Below are positions 27,006 through 37,235 of a stretch of DNA of 64,000 nucleotides, one piece after another (positions within the stretch are counted from its first letter, which is position 1; each line of letters begins with the position of its first letter). Origin of the DNA: CAYYKD01 sp964471825. GTDB taxonomy: Bacteria; Spirochaetota; GWE2-31-10; CAYYKD01. The notes under the pieces are model-generated. The model did no database searches and was not told the origin of the DNA. It was given only the letters and a program-made list of their open reading frames with translations. The position numbers were made by a program, and so were the translations under genes. The stretch covers positions 1 to 64,000 of the forward strand of contig CAYYKD010000012.1 in NCBI GenBank assembly GCA_964471825.1, written 5' to 3'.

Positions 27006-29183
27006 TTATTTCTCCGGTTTAGTTAAATCTAATAATTTTTTATCTGTCAGCTTTATAAGTTTATCATAATTATCTATCTCGTTATCTTTATTCACAAGCT
27101 CCTGAACCAGCGATGTTCTATAATCATTTATATCTTTTGTGAAATCTGTCTGTAACTGTTTTTTTATCTGTTCTATTTCGTTTTTAAGTTGCAATATCTC
27201 ACTTTCAAGTTTTGTCTTGACATCCTCTAATACTATCCGCAACGCTTTAGATAAAACCTGCTTTAACGAACCGATATCCTGATCCCTTGCATTCCCCGAA
27301 AAATTACTATTTATCAAATCAGAAGCATTCTCAACTTCAATATTTATATCCGGTTTCTTGATTCTTGAGATAGTCCGCTCAACGGCAAGTTTATAAAAAT
27401 CAGGATCAAACTCCTCCGAATCAACCTCCATATTATCAAAGGAGTTTTTAATAATCTGCTTTTTTATCTCCTTCATATCGACAAGATTATTAAACTCATT
27501 TTCTATGATATTTACAACTTCATTAGAAAAATTGTAAACATTCTCAACGGCATCATTTACTTCAACATACTTATAATACTCAGGCACTTTGACATTGATA
27601 ACTGCCTTTGAACCCCAAGTAAAAGGGTTCCACCATTTCGCAGTACTAACAACTGCTTGCTCATCTCTATAATCTGTTCCGGTTTTCTCTGAAATTTGAT
27701 TAAAACTGTTAAGGTCTTGCCTGATTCTGTCTATTGCATCATTTTTCCTCTTATCTATGACACTAATAAGATCATTTAACACTGTTTCAATGCCAAGATT
27801 GATTCTTGTAACCCTTTTTCTTGACGCATTAAACATTTTTTCTATTGCGGCTTTGTCTTTGTTTGCCAAAAGATCTTTTCTTTCAGAGCATTGTTTTTTT
27901 ATATTTTCAACTATCTGTATAACAGATGATTTATTGTCCGGTATCAGGTTAGCAAATTTTTCTGATAGTATGTTATCCTTATCTCTTATAACCGAGGCCA
28001 ACTTTTCTCTTAAAGTAACAAAACCGGACAACTCACTTAAGATATTTTTATTTAATTCAAAATCAGACCACTTTTTATTTTCATGTTTCAGGTTTTTCAT
28101 TTGATTATAATAATAAAGCTCATTTTCAGTATAGTCTGACTCATTTTTTTTATACAGATCTTCACACAATGATGATACAATATATGGTTGAGACATGGAT
28201 TTCAAGTTATTCGCCTTTCCAGTTTCACCCCTTTCAGCCATATCCTTGTAGTACTTCATAAGTGTTTGTTCTGCACGGTTTGATCTAAGTTGCCGCTCGG
28301 TTTTGACAAGACCAGCGTATGTAAGTTCTGTATTCCAGCCGGCATCAGACAAAATCGTATCAAACATACTACAAACTAAAACGATAGATGATACCCCGCT
28401 TTGAGGTATCTGTTTAAGAAGAAGTGTAATCTCAGGTTCAGTCAAAAAAGTGCTGTTTCTTGAAAGAAAAAAAACAATATCGGTAAACTTCATACACTCT
28501 CTTGTTTTTTCAGTTCGCGAGATAACCGGATCATTTAATCCGGGAGTATCTATGATAACAATATCCTTTAGCCGATCATCACTAATGTAGAGTTTAACAA
28601 GTTTAACAACCGGAGTAAAATGCCCGTTTGAGCCAACAAACGCATCAAGCTTGTCTTTAAGCTCTACTATATTATTAGTGCGGAAAAGTGTCTCTTTTCG
28701 GTCAAGATAGCTTGAAACATCCAGATCGGACTCAAGAGCCATAGTCACAAGCTCTAATGCCGCCTCTTTCTCGTCCGGGTTTCCGGTTGAACTCTCTGAA
28801 CGCTCAACTATATAAGCCCACTCGCTCTTGGTGTAATACTCCACCTCAACTCTATTTTCGATATCATAAGTGATCTCGGTAAGAGCCGCGGTTTTAGGCG
28901 TGTTTGCTTTAGGAAGGATATGCATACCGTCAAAAAGAAGCGTATTTAGAAAAGAAGATTTGCCGGCTTTAACCTCACCCATTATGCCGATCCTAAACTT
29001 CCTGTCAGATAGATTAAAATCATCTATCTGTTTTTTGAACTGAGCCGCTTTTAGTCCTATCTCATTAAAAAAATCAGCAAACTTATCCCTATGTGGCTCA
29101 AGCTCAACGGTAAGCCGTTCAAGTCGATCAATATAATCAATAGCGTTATTTGTAAGTTCGTTTAATTTTGCGAATACGCTCAT
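27006..29183 (-). CDS. Dynamin-like GTPase (third of the cluster)
   Basis: A 725-residue large GTPase. G1 is GEVKAGKSS (69-77), the switch-I region has ANTPKTAALTEI with the conserved Thr, and G3 is IDTPGLNDP (~213). The rest is a long helical stalk with coiled coils up to the C-terminus and no clear membrane-spanning helix. Bacterial dynamin-like proteins bind and remodel membranes. A central hydrophobic aromatic patch (STAKWWNPFTWGSKAVINV) could serve as the membrane paddle. GAGG precedes the ATG by six bases. The start overlaps the upstream membrane-protein gene by 38 bases. Confidence 0.85.
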   Translation of the reverse strand: MSVFAKLNELTNNAIDYIDRLERLTVELEPHRDKFADFFNEIGLKAAQFKKQIDDFNLSDRKFRIGIMGEVKAGKSSFLNTLLFDGMHILPKANTPKTAALTEITYDIENRVEVEYYTKSEWAYIVERSESSTGNPDEKEAALELVTMALESDLDVSSYLDRKETLFRTNNIVELKDKLDAFVGSNGHFTPVVKLVKLYISDDRLKDIVIIDTPGLNDPVISRTEKTRECMKFTDIVFFLSRNSTFLTEPEITLLLKQIPQSGVSSIVLVCSMFDTILSDAGWNTELTYAGLVKTERQLRSNRAEQTLMKYYKDMAERGETGKANNLKSMSQPYIVSSLCEDLYKKNESDYTENELYYYNQMKNLKHENKKWSDFELNKNILSELSGFVTLREKLASVIRDKDNILSEKFANLIPDNKSSVIQIVENIKKQCSERKDLLANKDKAAIEKMFNASRKRVTRINLGIETVLNDLISVIDKRKNDAIDRIRQDLNSFNQISEKTGTDYRDEQAVVSTAKWWNPFTWGSKAVINVKVPEYYKYVEVNDAVENVYNFSNEVVNIIENEFNNLVDMKEIKKQIIKNSFDNMEVDSEEFDPDFYKLAVERTISRIKKPDINIEVENASDLINSNFSGNARDQDIGSLKQVLSKALRIVLEDVKTKLESEILQLKNEIEQIKKQLQTDFTKDINDYRTSLVQELVNKDNEIDNYDKLIKLTDKKLLDLTKPEK

Positions 29184-30048
29184 ATTTAACCTCTTTTTTT
29201 AAACCTGAGTTGTTATTATCAATATCTTTTTTATCTATATTTTTTTCTATGTTTTCTTTCTGTACCTCTTTATCATTCATACTGACATAGATAGCTATAG
29301 ATAACGAAACCAATGTAATAGTGGTTAAAACTTGAAGTATAATAAATGTATCAACAAAAACATAATCTTTAAAACCGGCATTGGATAATGTACTTACCCC
29401 AAAACTTTTTAAGACTGATTCACAAAAACCTTGACTCTCCAAACAACAACAATAATAAGAAAAACAACAACATTTTTTAACACAGGATTGAAACAAGAAA
29501 TACACCGGAAAATACATAACAATAATATCAAAATAACTTTTAATAGCTAATTTTATGCGTTCATTTTTTGAAAGGCTTGAACTTTTCGACTTTGATGAAT
29601 CAGAAGTTACATCTGTCCCGAAGGCAATAATTATTTCTATTGACCGAGATATAATTCTAAAAATAACAAATCCGATGAAAAATGAAAAAAAATCTAAGTT
29701 TGTACGCAAACATGCCCTAACCTCTTTAAAACAAATCCCTACAACTACTGCTATAACTATACTTAGTATTAAATTGAGAGTATTCATCTGTTTTATATAA
29801 TTTTTTCTTTTTATCTTATATTCTTCTAAATTACCGGTTACCTTATTATCATGTCTCATCTTGTAAAGATGTGCAAAAATATAATCGGGGGATAAAAGTG
29901 TGAATAATAGCAATTGAAGAAAGTCTATTTTTGCCGTTTTATATCGACTTGAAAATGTTCCTGTACTTTTACCCATCAAGTTGTGAATAACAAAAGAAAA
30001 AATAAAATTTATAATATAACCGACTATAAGATTAAAAAAAAGTACCAT
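29146..30048 (-). CDS. Cys-rich polytopic membrane protein of the dynamin cluster
   Basis: I do not recognise this 300-residue protein. It has five or six hydrophobic segments (about 2-22, 45-63, 90-108, 120-145, 175-195 and 235-260), a Ser/Lys-rich cytoplasmic loop and a strongly charged C-terminus. A striking Cys cluster, CVKKCCCFSYYCCCLES, follows the fifth segment. The start is taken at ATG 30048, preceded by GGGGAGGGGG; an in-frame GTG at 30078 would start upstream of that ribosome site. It is the only evident integral membrane protein of the operon, so it is a candidate membrane platform for the neighbouring dynamin-like proteins. Confidence 0.75.
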   Translation of the reverse strand: MVLFFNLIVGYIINFIFSFVIHNLMGKSTGTFSSRYKTAKIDFLQLLLFTLLSPDYIFAHLYKMRHDNKVTGNLEEYKIKRKNYIKQMNTLNLILSIVIAVVVGICFKEVRACLRTNLDFFSFFIGFVIFRIISRSIEIIIAFGTDVTSDSSKSKSSSLSKNERIKLAIKSYFDIIVMYFPVYFLFQSCVKKCCCFSYYCCCLESQGFCESVLKSFGVSTLSNAGFKDYVFVDTFIILQVLTTITLVSLSIAIYVSMNDKEVQKENIEKNIDKKDIDNNNSGLKKEVKYERIRKIKRTYK

Positions 30049-30086
30049 TCCTACCCCCTCCCCATATATAACTCGCACATTAGTAA

Positions 30087-31562
30087 TTAGGTACTTGATC
30101 CAGGACTCCAGTCACCATAACCACCATAATAATAATACTTCCCATTTATAAAACTGTTCTTTCCAGTTATTGTTTTGATGCAAATTCTATAATCTAAATT
30201 AGAATCAATAAACGAACACTCTTTAAATGCGTCTATAATATTACATGAGTTTACAAAAACAGTAGCATTCTTAAATTTACAGCTTGTTAAGGTTTCAATC
30301 GCATTTAAATTTTCGATATAGACCGAAGATCTTCTATAAAAACCATAACAACGGGTTGCAAAATTCGAAAACAAACAATTTTCTATATTGTACAGATTTT
30401 GGCCTATGATAGAGTCTAAGTAGAAGCCGTAAGCATTCATAACATTGTGGTTTATAAACTTGCAGTTTGAGATAACATTATTCTCCTTTACTTGCACATC
30501 TTCCTGTATATAAACAACCGAGATGATATCAGCCGGTTTTAACTGTTTTTCATCGTTGTTTCTTTTCTTATCATCACTTTGCGGTTTCGTTTTTGTTTCT
30601 TTAAAAATTGTGTCTTTTATATCGATATAACTTGTCTTAATACAGAAGAGCGCCCCATGTATCGTGGTACCCGGATGAAAGTCAAATGTAAAATCAGAAA
30701 ACTCACAACTCTCTATCGCACCTCTATCGCAAGACTCTATCATCAAAGCTCTATTATTACCTTTTGAAAACTTTGAACCGGTGATATTTAACATTTTAGT
30801 AAACTCTACCGTTACTCGCGGGTTTATAAACACGGTGTTTTCTATCGTTACTTCATCCATGTTTGAAAATGTTAAAAACCCCTCATCTGTAAATCTTATT
30901 TTTGCATTAGTAATCCTCATTTTTTTGAGATCATGTTTTATATCTGAGTTTATTATATATCTTCCTCCGTTTATAGACTCGCGGCTAAGGTCATTAACCG
31001 ATAACGGGAGCTCTAAATTTCCTCCCAACATTGCAAAGTAATGACTAAAATCAACAAGTGATATCTTTGACTCAGGCGCTCTTTTTACTTTTATAAGGTT
31101 ATCTGTTTTTCCTTCAAGTATGCTTGCGGCAATATGCACAAGAATTTCGAGGTCTGTATCATTTATCCCAAATAGATCACAGATATTTGCAATTAGTTCG
31201 CTCTCCTTATCATGAAGTTCACCATCAACCTTAGCTAAAACTAAAGCATCAACAACAAATACAAAAATGAGATTATTAAGTCTTATGCTATCAACAAACT
31301 CGCCTATAAACTCACGATTAAATCTCTCATCAAAACACTTGATATATTTGGTCGCATCACAATCCAGCCCTGCCCCTCTGATAAGTTTGCCATAAAGATC
31401 AAGTTCATCTTGTTTTACCACGCCGTCTGCTTGTATAACCGATGCAAGCATTGTAAAATATATATCTTTTACATACTCCTCATGGAGTTCTAACGGGTGA
31501 TTTTCAACCTTTTGTATCTCTTTTACTGTTTCGCTTAGTAGTTTAAATTGCTCTTCTTTCAC
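30087..31562 (-). CDS. TerB-like domain fused to a beta-helix protein
   Basis: A 491-residue protein with two parts. Residues ~30-155 look like a TerB-type helical domain with two acidic metal-site-like motifs, VIQADGVVKQDE and LAKVDGELHDKE, placed as in tellurite-resistance TerB. Residues ~190-480 contain recurrent short strands of the type 'I-x-x-C-x-F' (AIESCEFSDF, NIENCLFSNF, LTSCKFKNATVF, FKECSFID), which suggests a right-handed parallel beta-helix. The start is GTG with AAGGGG seven bases before it. TerB proteins associate with membrane-linked stress systems, often beside VWA and MoxR-type genes. The fold assignments come from pattern reading and need structural confirmation. Confidence 0.65.
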   Translation of the reverse strand: MKEEQFKLLSETVKEIQKVENHPLELHEEYVKDIYFTMLASVIQADGVVKQDELDLYGKLIRGAGLDCDATKYIKCFDERFNREFIGEFVDSIRLNNLIFVFVVDALVLAKVDGELHDKESELIANICDLFGINDTDLEILVHIAASILEGKTDNLIKVKRAPESKISLVDFSHYFAMLGGNLELPLSVNDLSRESINGGRYIINSDIKHDLKKMRITNAKIRFTDEGFLTFSNMDEVTIENTVFINPRVTVEFTKMLNITGSKFSKGNNRALMIESCDRGAIESCEFSDFTFDFHPGTTIHGALFCIKTSYIDIKDTIFKETKTKPQSDDKKRNNDEKQLKPADIISVVYIQEDVQVKENNVISNCKFINHNVMNAYGFYLDSIIGQNLYNIENCLFSNFATRCYGFYRRSSVYIENLNAIETLTSCKFKNATVFVNSCNIIDAFKECSFIDSNLDYRICIKTITGKNSFINGKYYYYGGYGDWSPGSST

Positions 31563-31575
31563 TTTTTTGCCCCTT

Positions 31576-33138
31576 TTATTTAAGTTTATTTATAACAGAT
31601 AATTTATAATTCAACTTTGGCGATTTAACGGTTACATTTTCTGCCTTTAATATACTGCTTTTAATAATTGAAGTCGTATCCCTAACGAATTTTATATTAA
31701 TTACAACAGGTTCTAGTCTGTTTATTATAGCTTTATAGGTTTCTAATCGTTTAAGATATTTTATATTAAAACCTGCGGGGGCGGTAGCTTTTGCAGTTGA
31801 TAATATACTTTGAATCAAGTATTTGAAGTTACTGTCCTTTATAGCATAGTCATTCATATAACTCTTAACTATATCAAGCGGTTCGACTATATAATCAACT
31901 ATCTCATCTACCGCAGAGGGCTCCGGTAGCGGAATACCCACAAAATCGCCGACCTCTTTGATCTTTGTAAAGAATGTCTTTTTGAGAACATCAAGTTCAG
32001 CTTCCAAAGATTTCAAATTGCTGATCTTAACATCTGCTTCTGTTTTAATTATCTTTAGATACTCTACGACATCTCGGTTATCATCGTCTGTAAGCCCTAT
32101 TGCATGGTTGATCTTATTAAGTCGCTTCTTTTCATCATCAAGTTTTCTTTGATAGTACTTATTATATGCGGTAAATACCCTTTTAAAATTTCTTGTAAAT
32201 GTTATATCAAGCGGTTTTTTATTCCACTCATCGAGTATCTTCCTGAGCTTGTCAGAATCACACCCTTCGGGATTTCTTGCAGAAAACCGCAACAAACCAA
32301 CAAATTTTATCCCCTTTCGCTCCATAGTTGTCTTTATTTGATTATAAGCAGCTTCTATCTCGTCAGGAGACTTCTCACATCTGCCAAGTATAACAAGCAC
32401 AGGGATACCTTTATTTATTTTACTTAATACTTCTAATGAAGGTTTAGTGAGTTCCCCTTTACTAATATCTATCATCCAGATAATATAATTACATGAATTA
32501 AGTTGCTCTAATGCGATCTTATCATCAGTATTTTCAGAATAATAAAACTTTTTATCCTTAAAAAAACCGGGTGTATCAAGAAATGCAATATTATCGTAAC
32601 CGATAGAATTGTTGGTAACAAATATTGATTTAACAAGCCCCGCTAACGACACTTTGTATTTTGTCGCAAAATCATGATTAATCAATCGGATCTCTTCATT
32701 TGTGATGGCAAATACTCGGTTAAAGATATTAAGCATTTTGATCTCGAGATCGTTCCCATTTATGACATAAGTTGGAACTGAAGTCGATGGGTCTGTCCCC
32801 CATGGCAATAAATTATCTTTTAATATAAAACTATTGATAAATGTTGACTTACCGCTTGAAAATGCACCGCCAATACCGACAATATTTTTTGAACTCAATG
32901 ACGGAGTAACAGCAAACTCCTCAAATTTTGAAAACTCATATTCAAATGCACTGTAGAGTGTTAAACTATTTGGAGGCGAGTCTTTCTGTGAAAAAACTAC
33001 AAAATCATCTTTAATAAAACTCTCTATTTCATCAAGTTTTGTTCTAATATTATCTATGAATTGACTATCTTGATCCTGAATTATCTTTTTTATCAGCTCA
33101 ATCTCTTTATTTTCATCACTGTTTTGTAAACTGCTCAT
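31576..33138 (-). CDS. Dynamin-like GTPase (second of the cluster)
   Basis: A 520-residue GTPase. G1 is GGAFSSGKST (90-99), the switch region has TDPSTSVPTYVI (~115-126), and G3 is LDTPGFFKD (187-195). The place of the usual NKxD/TKxD specificity motif holds ILGRCEKS, a divergent version. The C-terminal part is helical. The TDPxTSxP signature is shared with the patatin-fused dynamin directly upstream, so these two may pair as heterodimers, as known for tandem bacterial dynamins. GGAGG lies six bases before the ATG, and the start overlaps the upstream gene by 23 bases. Confidence 0.85.
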   Translation of the reverse strand: MSSLQNSDENKEIELIKKIIQDQDSQFIDNIRTKLDEIESFIKDDFVVFSQKDSPPNSLTLYSAFEYEFSKFEEFAVTPSLSSKNIVGIGGAFSSGKSTFINSFILKDNLLPWGTDPSTSVPTYVINGNDLEIKMLNIFNRVFAITNEEIRLINHDFATKYKVSLAGLVKSIFVTNNSIGYDNIAFLDTPGFFKDKKFYYSENTDDKIALEQLNSCNYIIWMIDISKGELTKPSLEVLSKINKGIPVLVILGRCEKSPDEIEAAYNQIKTTMERKGIKFVGLLRFSARNPEGCDSDKLRKILDEWNKKPLDITFTRNFKRVFTAYNKYYQRKLDDEKKRLNKINHAIGLTDDDNRDVVEYLKIIKTEADVKISNLKSLEAELDVLKKTFFTKIKEVGDFVGIPLPEPSAVDEIVDYIVEPLDIVKSYMNDYAIKDSNFKYLIQSILSTAKATAPAGFNIKYLKRLETYKAIINRLEPVVINIKFVRDTTSIIKSSILKAENVTVKSPKLNYKLSVINKLK

Positions 33139-36100
33139 CTAACACCTCCACTACTTTAAGGTCTGTTTGAAGCATTAAAATGGTTTCATTGTATTGTACC
33201 TCTGTAAGTTTCTTTTGCTCCCTTAAGTCATCCAGCGCTTTTGTCTTATCATTTTTAATACTACTCAAAGCATCGGCGACTTTTTTGATCAGGTCATCGG
33301 TTTTTGAGTTAAGCATTGTTGTCAGATTTGTCTTGATGTTGCTCAAAAGATTCGGTATAATACTTCCGGATAACTGAGACTCTATTTCAGATCTATCTGA
33401 TTTTCCCTTGCCGCCACCAAATAACCCTACAACAAACTTAATAACACCAACAACAAGTTTTCCTATAAGACCAAAGACACCACCAATTTTATCAAGAACA
33501 TCAAATAAAGCACTGTTCGTTTTACCGGCATTAATCCCTGTTAATGTTGCATTGATATCTATATCTATATTGTAATTATCAGGAACAATATTTTTTACAT
33601 TACTGATAAACTTCGTTTCACTAGGTGAATAAAACATTTTTATGCCTTCTGCTATAGAAACTCTGACTGCTTGTTTTAAATGCTTTTCGGCTTCAAAACT
33701 TTGACCGTCTGCTATCATAGATACTATATTTGTTTTTTCAAACTCAACATCATTTTTTACTTTATCACAAATCTTATCGATTGCACTTACAGTTGAGTTT
33801 TTAAGCTCATCGGATTCTTTTGTCAGTTTTAAGTCGATTTCGTTTAACTCGGCATCAATCCTAACTAACTCATCATCGATTTCTTCAATAGTTGACTTTG
33901 TATTAAGCCTTTTTAGAATATACTCCTTGCATCTTTTAATGTACTCAGATATCACCGGCTTATATTTATCAATAAAAAGTTTTCCAGCATCTCTATTGAT
34001 CTCTTTAAGAAAAGCGATAAAGTCGCCTATATCACCGGTTCTTCCCGATGTTACCACTAATTTGAATTTTCTATCACCCATTATTTTACAAATGTCATTA
34101 CGGGTATTGTTTAAAACATCTTCCGGCTGTGTTACACTGTCAATTCTTGTAAGAATAAAATAGACAGGCATATCATATATATTTATCTCCTTCAAAAAGT
34201 CAATTATCGACCGCTTTAAACCTCCGGTTTCAGATTGGATNNNNNNNNNNACTATATATGCTATACTTTTATCTATATAGGATGTTATCGCTTTATCATG
34301 AGTGTCAATGCCTGACTCAAAGCCCGGAAGATCTGCTATTGTGACATTGGGTATACTTTTTAAAAAACCGTTATTTAAAGAAATCAATAATTGCTTCTCT
34401 TTTTGAATATTAAACATTATATTTTTTAAATCAGATTTTGTTAACACGGTTTTTGTATCATCTATATTTATTTTAACAATACTCTCAATTTTAGCATAAG
34501 CAATCTCAGCGGGTATCGAAGTCTGCGGATCTGTTGAAAAATTGAACAGATTCTCTCCCAATGCTCTATTAATAAGCGTTGTCTTTCCGCTTGAAAAAAC
34601 ACCGATCATAGGAACTCTCACCGAAAAATTATCAATATTTGACTTTAGCTGTTCTGCCTTTTCCTGTTGAATATCGTATTTTTTATTTATTTCATCGAGC
34701 TTGTTAAGGAACTCGCCATACTCATTTTTAAGTTCTAATACATCCTGAGTTGCAGAAAGATATTTTTTGTCGACATTTTTATAAGAGTATAAGAGTTCAT
34801 AAACAATATCAACGCCTCTATAATCTTGAGCTGTCCGGTTACTCATTTGATCTATCAAAATCAGGTCAGTTTTATTATTTACGCAGCCCTCTATTATGCG
34901 AAGTATAGGGTAGTTTAGTCTTTCAGTGTTTTCCAAAGGAAACATATCAACCCCGATCAAATTTTCAATTTTTCTTTTTGATGATATATCTTTGCACAAT
35001 GATTCATGCATAGTGTTGTCTGAAGTTACTATTTTATCAATACCAACCTCATATATAATATTATCAAATATCTGTAATGATAAGTTGTTATTATCGCTGA
35101 AGCCTTCTTTATAAAAATAATAAGGTAAGAATATGCATTTTTCATAATTATTCATATCTCGTAACTTGCTCTTGACACTCTCTTTCCAATTAAGAAGTCC
35201 AACCTCTTTCTTTAGATCTATTAACTCATTAGAAATGTGAGCGATTCTACTTTCTAGTTGATCAAACTGTATTTTACATTGGTTTGCAATCAGTTTTGAC
35301 AATTGAATCAACTTGACATCATTGGAATACAGCTTATTTATATGTAGCATTACAAAATTTAGTTTATTAGTTATTGTTGCCATAAAGTCTAAGGCAAGCA
35401 TATCTCTTTCAGCAAGAACCTGAATTGCTTTATAACAAGAATATAATGATGCTGATAGATTCCCCATTACTTCTGCCTGTATCTTTTGAGTTTTACCGGT
35501 TATACCGGACCATAATCTCCCAAAAAAACCCTGCGTTTTAAGATGATTAACTCTTCCGTCGATCGCTGAAAACTGAGTCAGTCCGTCAAATACAAGATTT
35601 TCAAGCTCTTTTGAACCTTTTTTATAGCTATCAATTAAATTATTCACGCCCTCATCTATTAGATCTTTTTCTGCCTGATCAATAAGATCATCAATGTTTT
35701 TTGATATAGACTCAACGGTTATAATCTCTTTTTCTGAGGTCTTATAATCTAATAAGTACTCAAGTGAGTTTTTTCCAAGACCTATTTCTTGATTGAATAT
35801 TTTTCGTAATTGTGAGTTTTCTGCTGCAATTTTATTAAAAGATTCTATATTACCGGCAACAGCTTCTGCATTTTGTATAAGTTTATTTTCTATAACAAGA
35901 AACTTATATACATCTTCAAGTATCCTTTTGGTATCACGATATCCGTTATCAAGAAGTTTATTGGCAAACTCCGGCCTAAAATCCAATGTTCCTTTGATTA
36001 ATCCACCTATCTCATCCGTAGATATAATATGCCAAAATTTCACATTTTCAAAACCTTTTTCTTTGGGTGTCAATACAACATCTCTATCAAGATAAACAAT

Positions 36101-36715
36101 AAAAATATAGTCAAGATTTTCAGATAAAAGTGGTTTCACAGGAGTGTTGTCCTTTATACCGCCGTCAATATATGTTTGACCGTTAACCTTAACTTCGGGA
36201 AATATAACAGGTATTGCACTTGACGCCAATAGATATTTTTTTATATCCTCCACAGGATGTTCATTGATATGGATATATTCCGCTTGCATTTTATTAATAT
36301 TGAAAGCACAAGCATAAAATTTTCTCTTTAATTCTCTTCCGTGACTAATGTTCATAACACTATCTATTATCTTAAGTAAGCCTTCTTGTGAAAATACCCC
36401 CGTGTTTTCTGCGATATTTAAATACTTATCAAGCTTATTTATAAAAAAACTGCCCCAAGGCAGTGAACTCAAACCACTTCTTATCTTAGCTGTGTTTGGA
36501 TGTAAAATTTTATCACTTGAGATGGTTCGCCATAAGTTCTCAGCTTCATCGTAACTATCAAGGGCGAACATAGAGCCATTCAACGCTCCGACCTATGTCC
36601 CACTAACCACATTTATATACTTATCAACACCAAATTCCCTTAAGGCCTTCCAAACCCCGACTTCATATGCACCTTTACCGCCGCCACCCGAAAACACAAG
36701 TCCTATATTTTTCAT
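33116..36715 (-). CDS. Patatin-like phospholipase / dynamin-like GTPase fusion, interrupted by an amber codon at the catalytic serine
   Basis: The full frame from ATG 36715 (AAGGAG upstream) spans about 1,199 codons. The N-terminal patatin domain has the oxyanion-hole motif SGGGGKGAYEVG (9-20), the nucleophile elbow reading GT-stop-VGALNG at codons 39-47, and the catalytic YIDGGIKDN (D184). Codon 41, where the family has the catalytic Ser of GTSVG, is TAG (bases 36595-36593). The dynamin part has G1 GVFSSGKTT (705-713), DPQTSIP, G3 DLPGFESG (795-802) and G4 TRID. A hydrophobic stretch near the C-terminus (GVFGLIGKLVVGVIKFVVGLFGG) could insert in membrane. An open frame without the active serine continues from TTG 36583. 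The ten-N gap at 34241 falls just after G3 and keeps frame. Whether the stop is real or a base error is unknown. Confidence 0.8.
34241..34250. other. Assembly gap (10 N) inside the patatin-dynamin gene
   Basis: Ten N bases; the reading frame continues correctly across them, in the stretch after DLPG that normally reads into the IQSETGG region. Confidence 0.99.
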
Positions 36716-36748
36716 TTGATAATTGACTCCTTAAATTTAATATCCCCT

Positions 36749-36916
36749 TTACCTCATAACTCTCCCGTCCCACAAATTCCTAAAAAACCCGGTCTTGTCA
36801 CTACCACACTTCGGACACTTCTTTGAAAATAACCCCGCCCTAAACTTATGCCCGCACTCATTACAGACACGGTTAGGTTTAAAAACATCTATCGGATCAG
36901 GCATAAAATTACTCAT
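36749..36916 (-). CDS. Small zinc-ribbon protein heading the dynamin operon
   Basis: A 55-residue protein with two CxxC knuckles, C18-C21 (CNECG) and C34-C37 (CPKCG), followed by a basic aromatic tail (FFRNLWDGRVMR). CTGGAG lies five bases before the ATG. It sits 33 bases upstream of the patatin-dynamin start on the same strand, so it is probably the first gene of the operon. It resembles the 54-residue ribbon at 16592 in layout. It could be a DNA-binding or scaffold component; its function is unknown. Confidence 0.75.
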   Translation of the reverse strand: MSNFMPDPIDVFKPNRVCNECGHKFRAGLFSKKCPKCGSDKTGFFRNLWDGRVMR

Positions 36917-36980
36917 AAAGTCTCCAGGTTACGGCATAAATAGTTCTACATAAATAAACAGAAAAAATCAAATATATTTT

Positions 36981-37012
36981 TTTATACCATTTTTTTAGCA
37001 GTTTAGTGTCAA
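36981..37012 (-). promoter_or_regulatory. Candidate promoter of the dynamin/patatin operon
   Basis: A perfect minus-strand TTGACA (37012-37007) is followed by TATAAA (36986-36981) with a 20-base spacer, longer than the ideal 17. A poorer TGGTAT lies at 17 bases. It sits 65 bases before the zinc-ribbon start. Confidence 0.35.
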
Positions 37013-37235
37013 CCCTGATTATTACTTGATAGTAATATTTACATTTTATATATCTCCATTAATTATATAATTGCTTATTATTTCGAATAATATAGTTAAA
37101 TATCATCAATATACACAGTTTTTTATATCACTTGACGCTCTTATACTGCTATTAAATTTTTTAAAAAAAAATTATATTTTTTCCTGCTGATTATATTCAA
37201 CTACTTTCAGAATCATACTATATCAGATTGAGTAT

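Noticed and set aside
36583..36595. General recoding of TAG in this organism
   Set aside because: Other genes in the window end normally, some with TAG (for example the M28-like gene), so TAG is a stop here.
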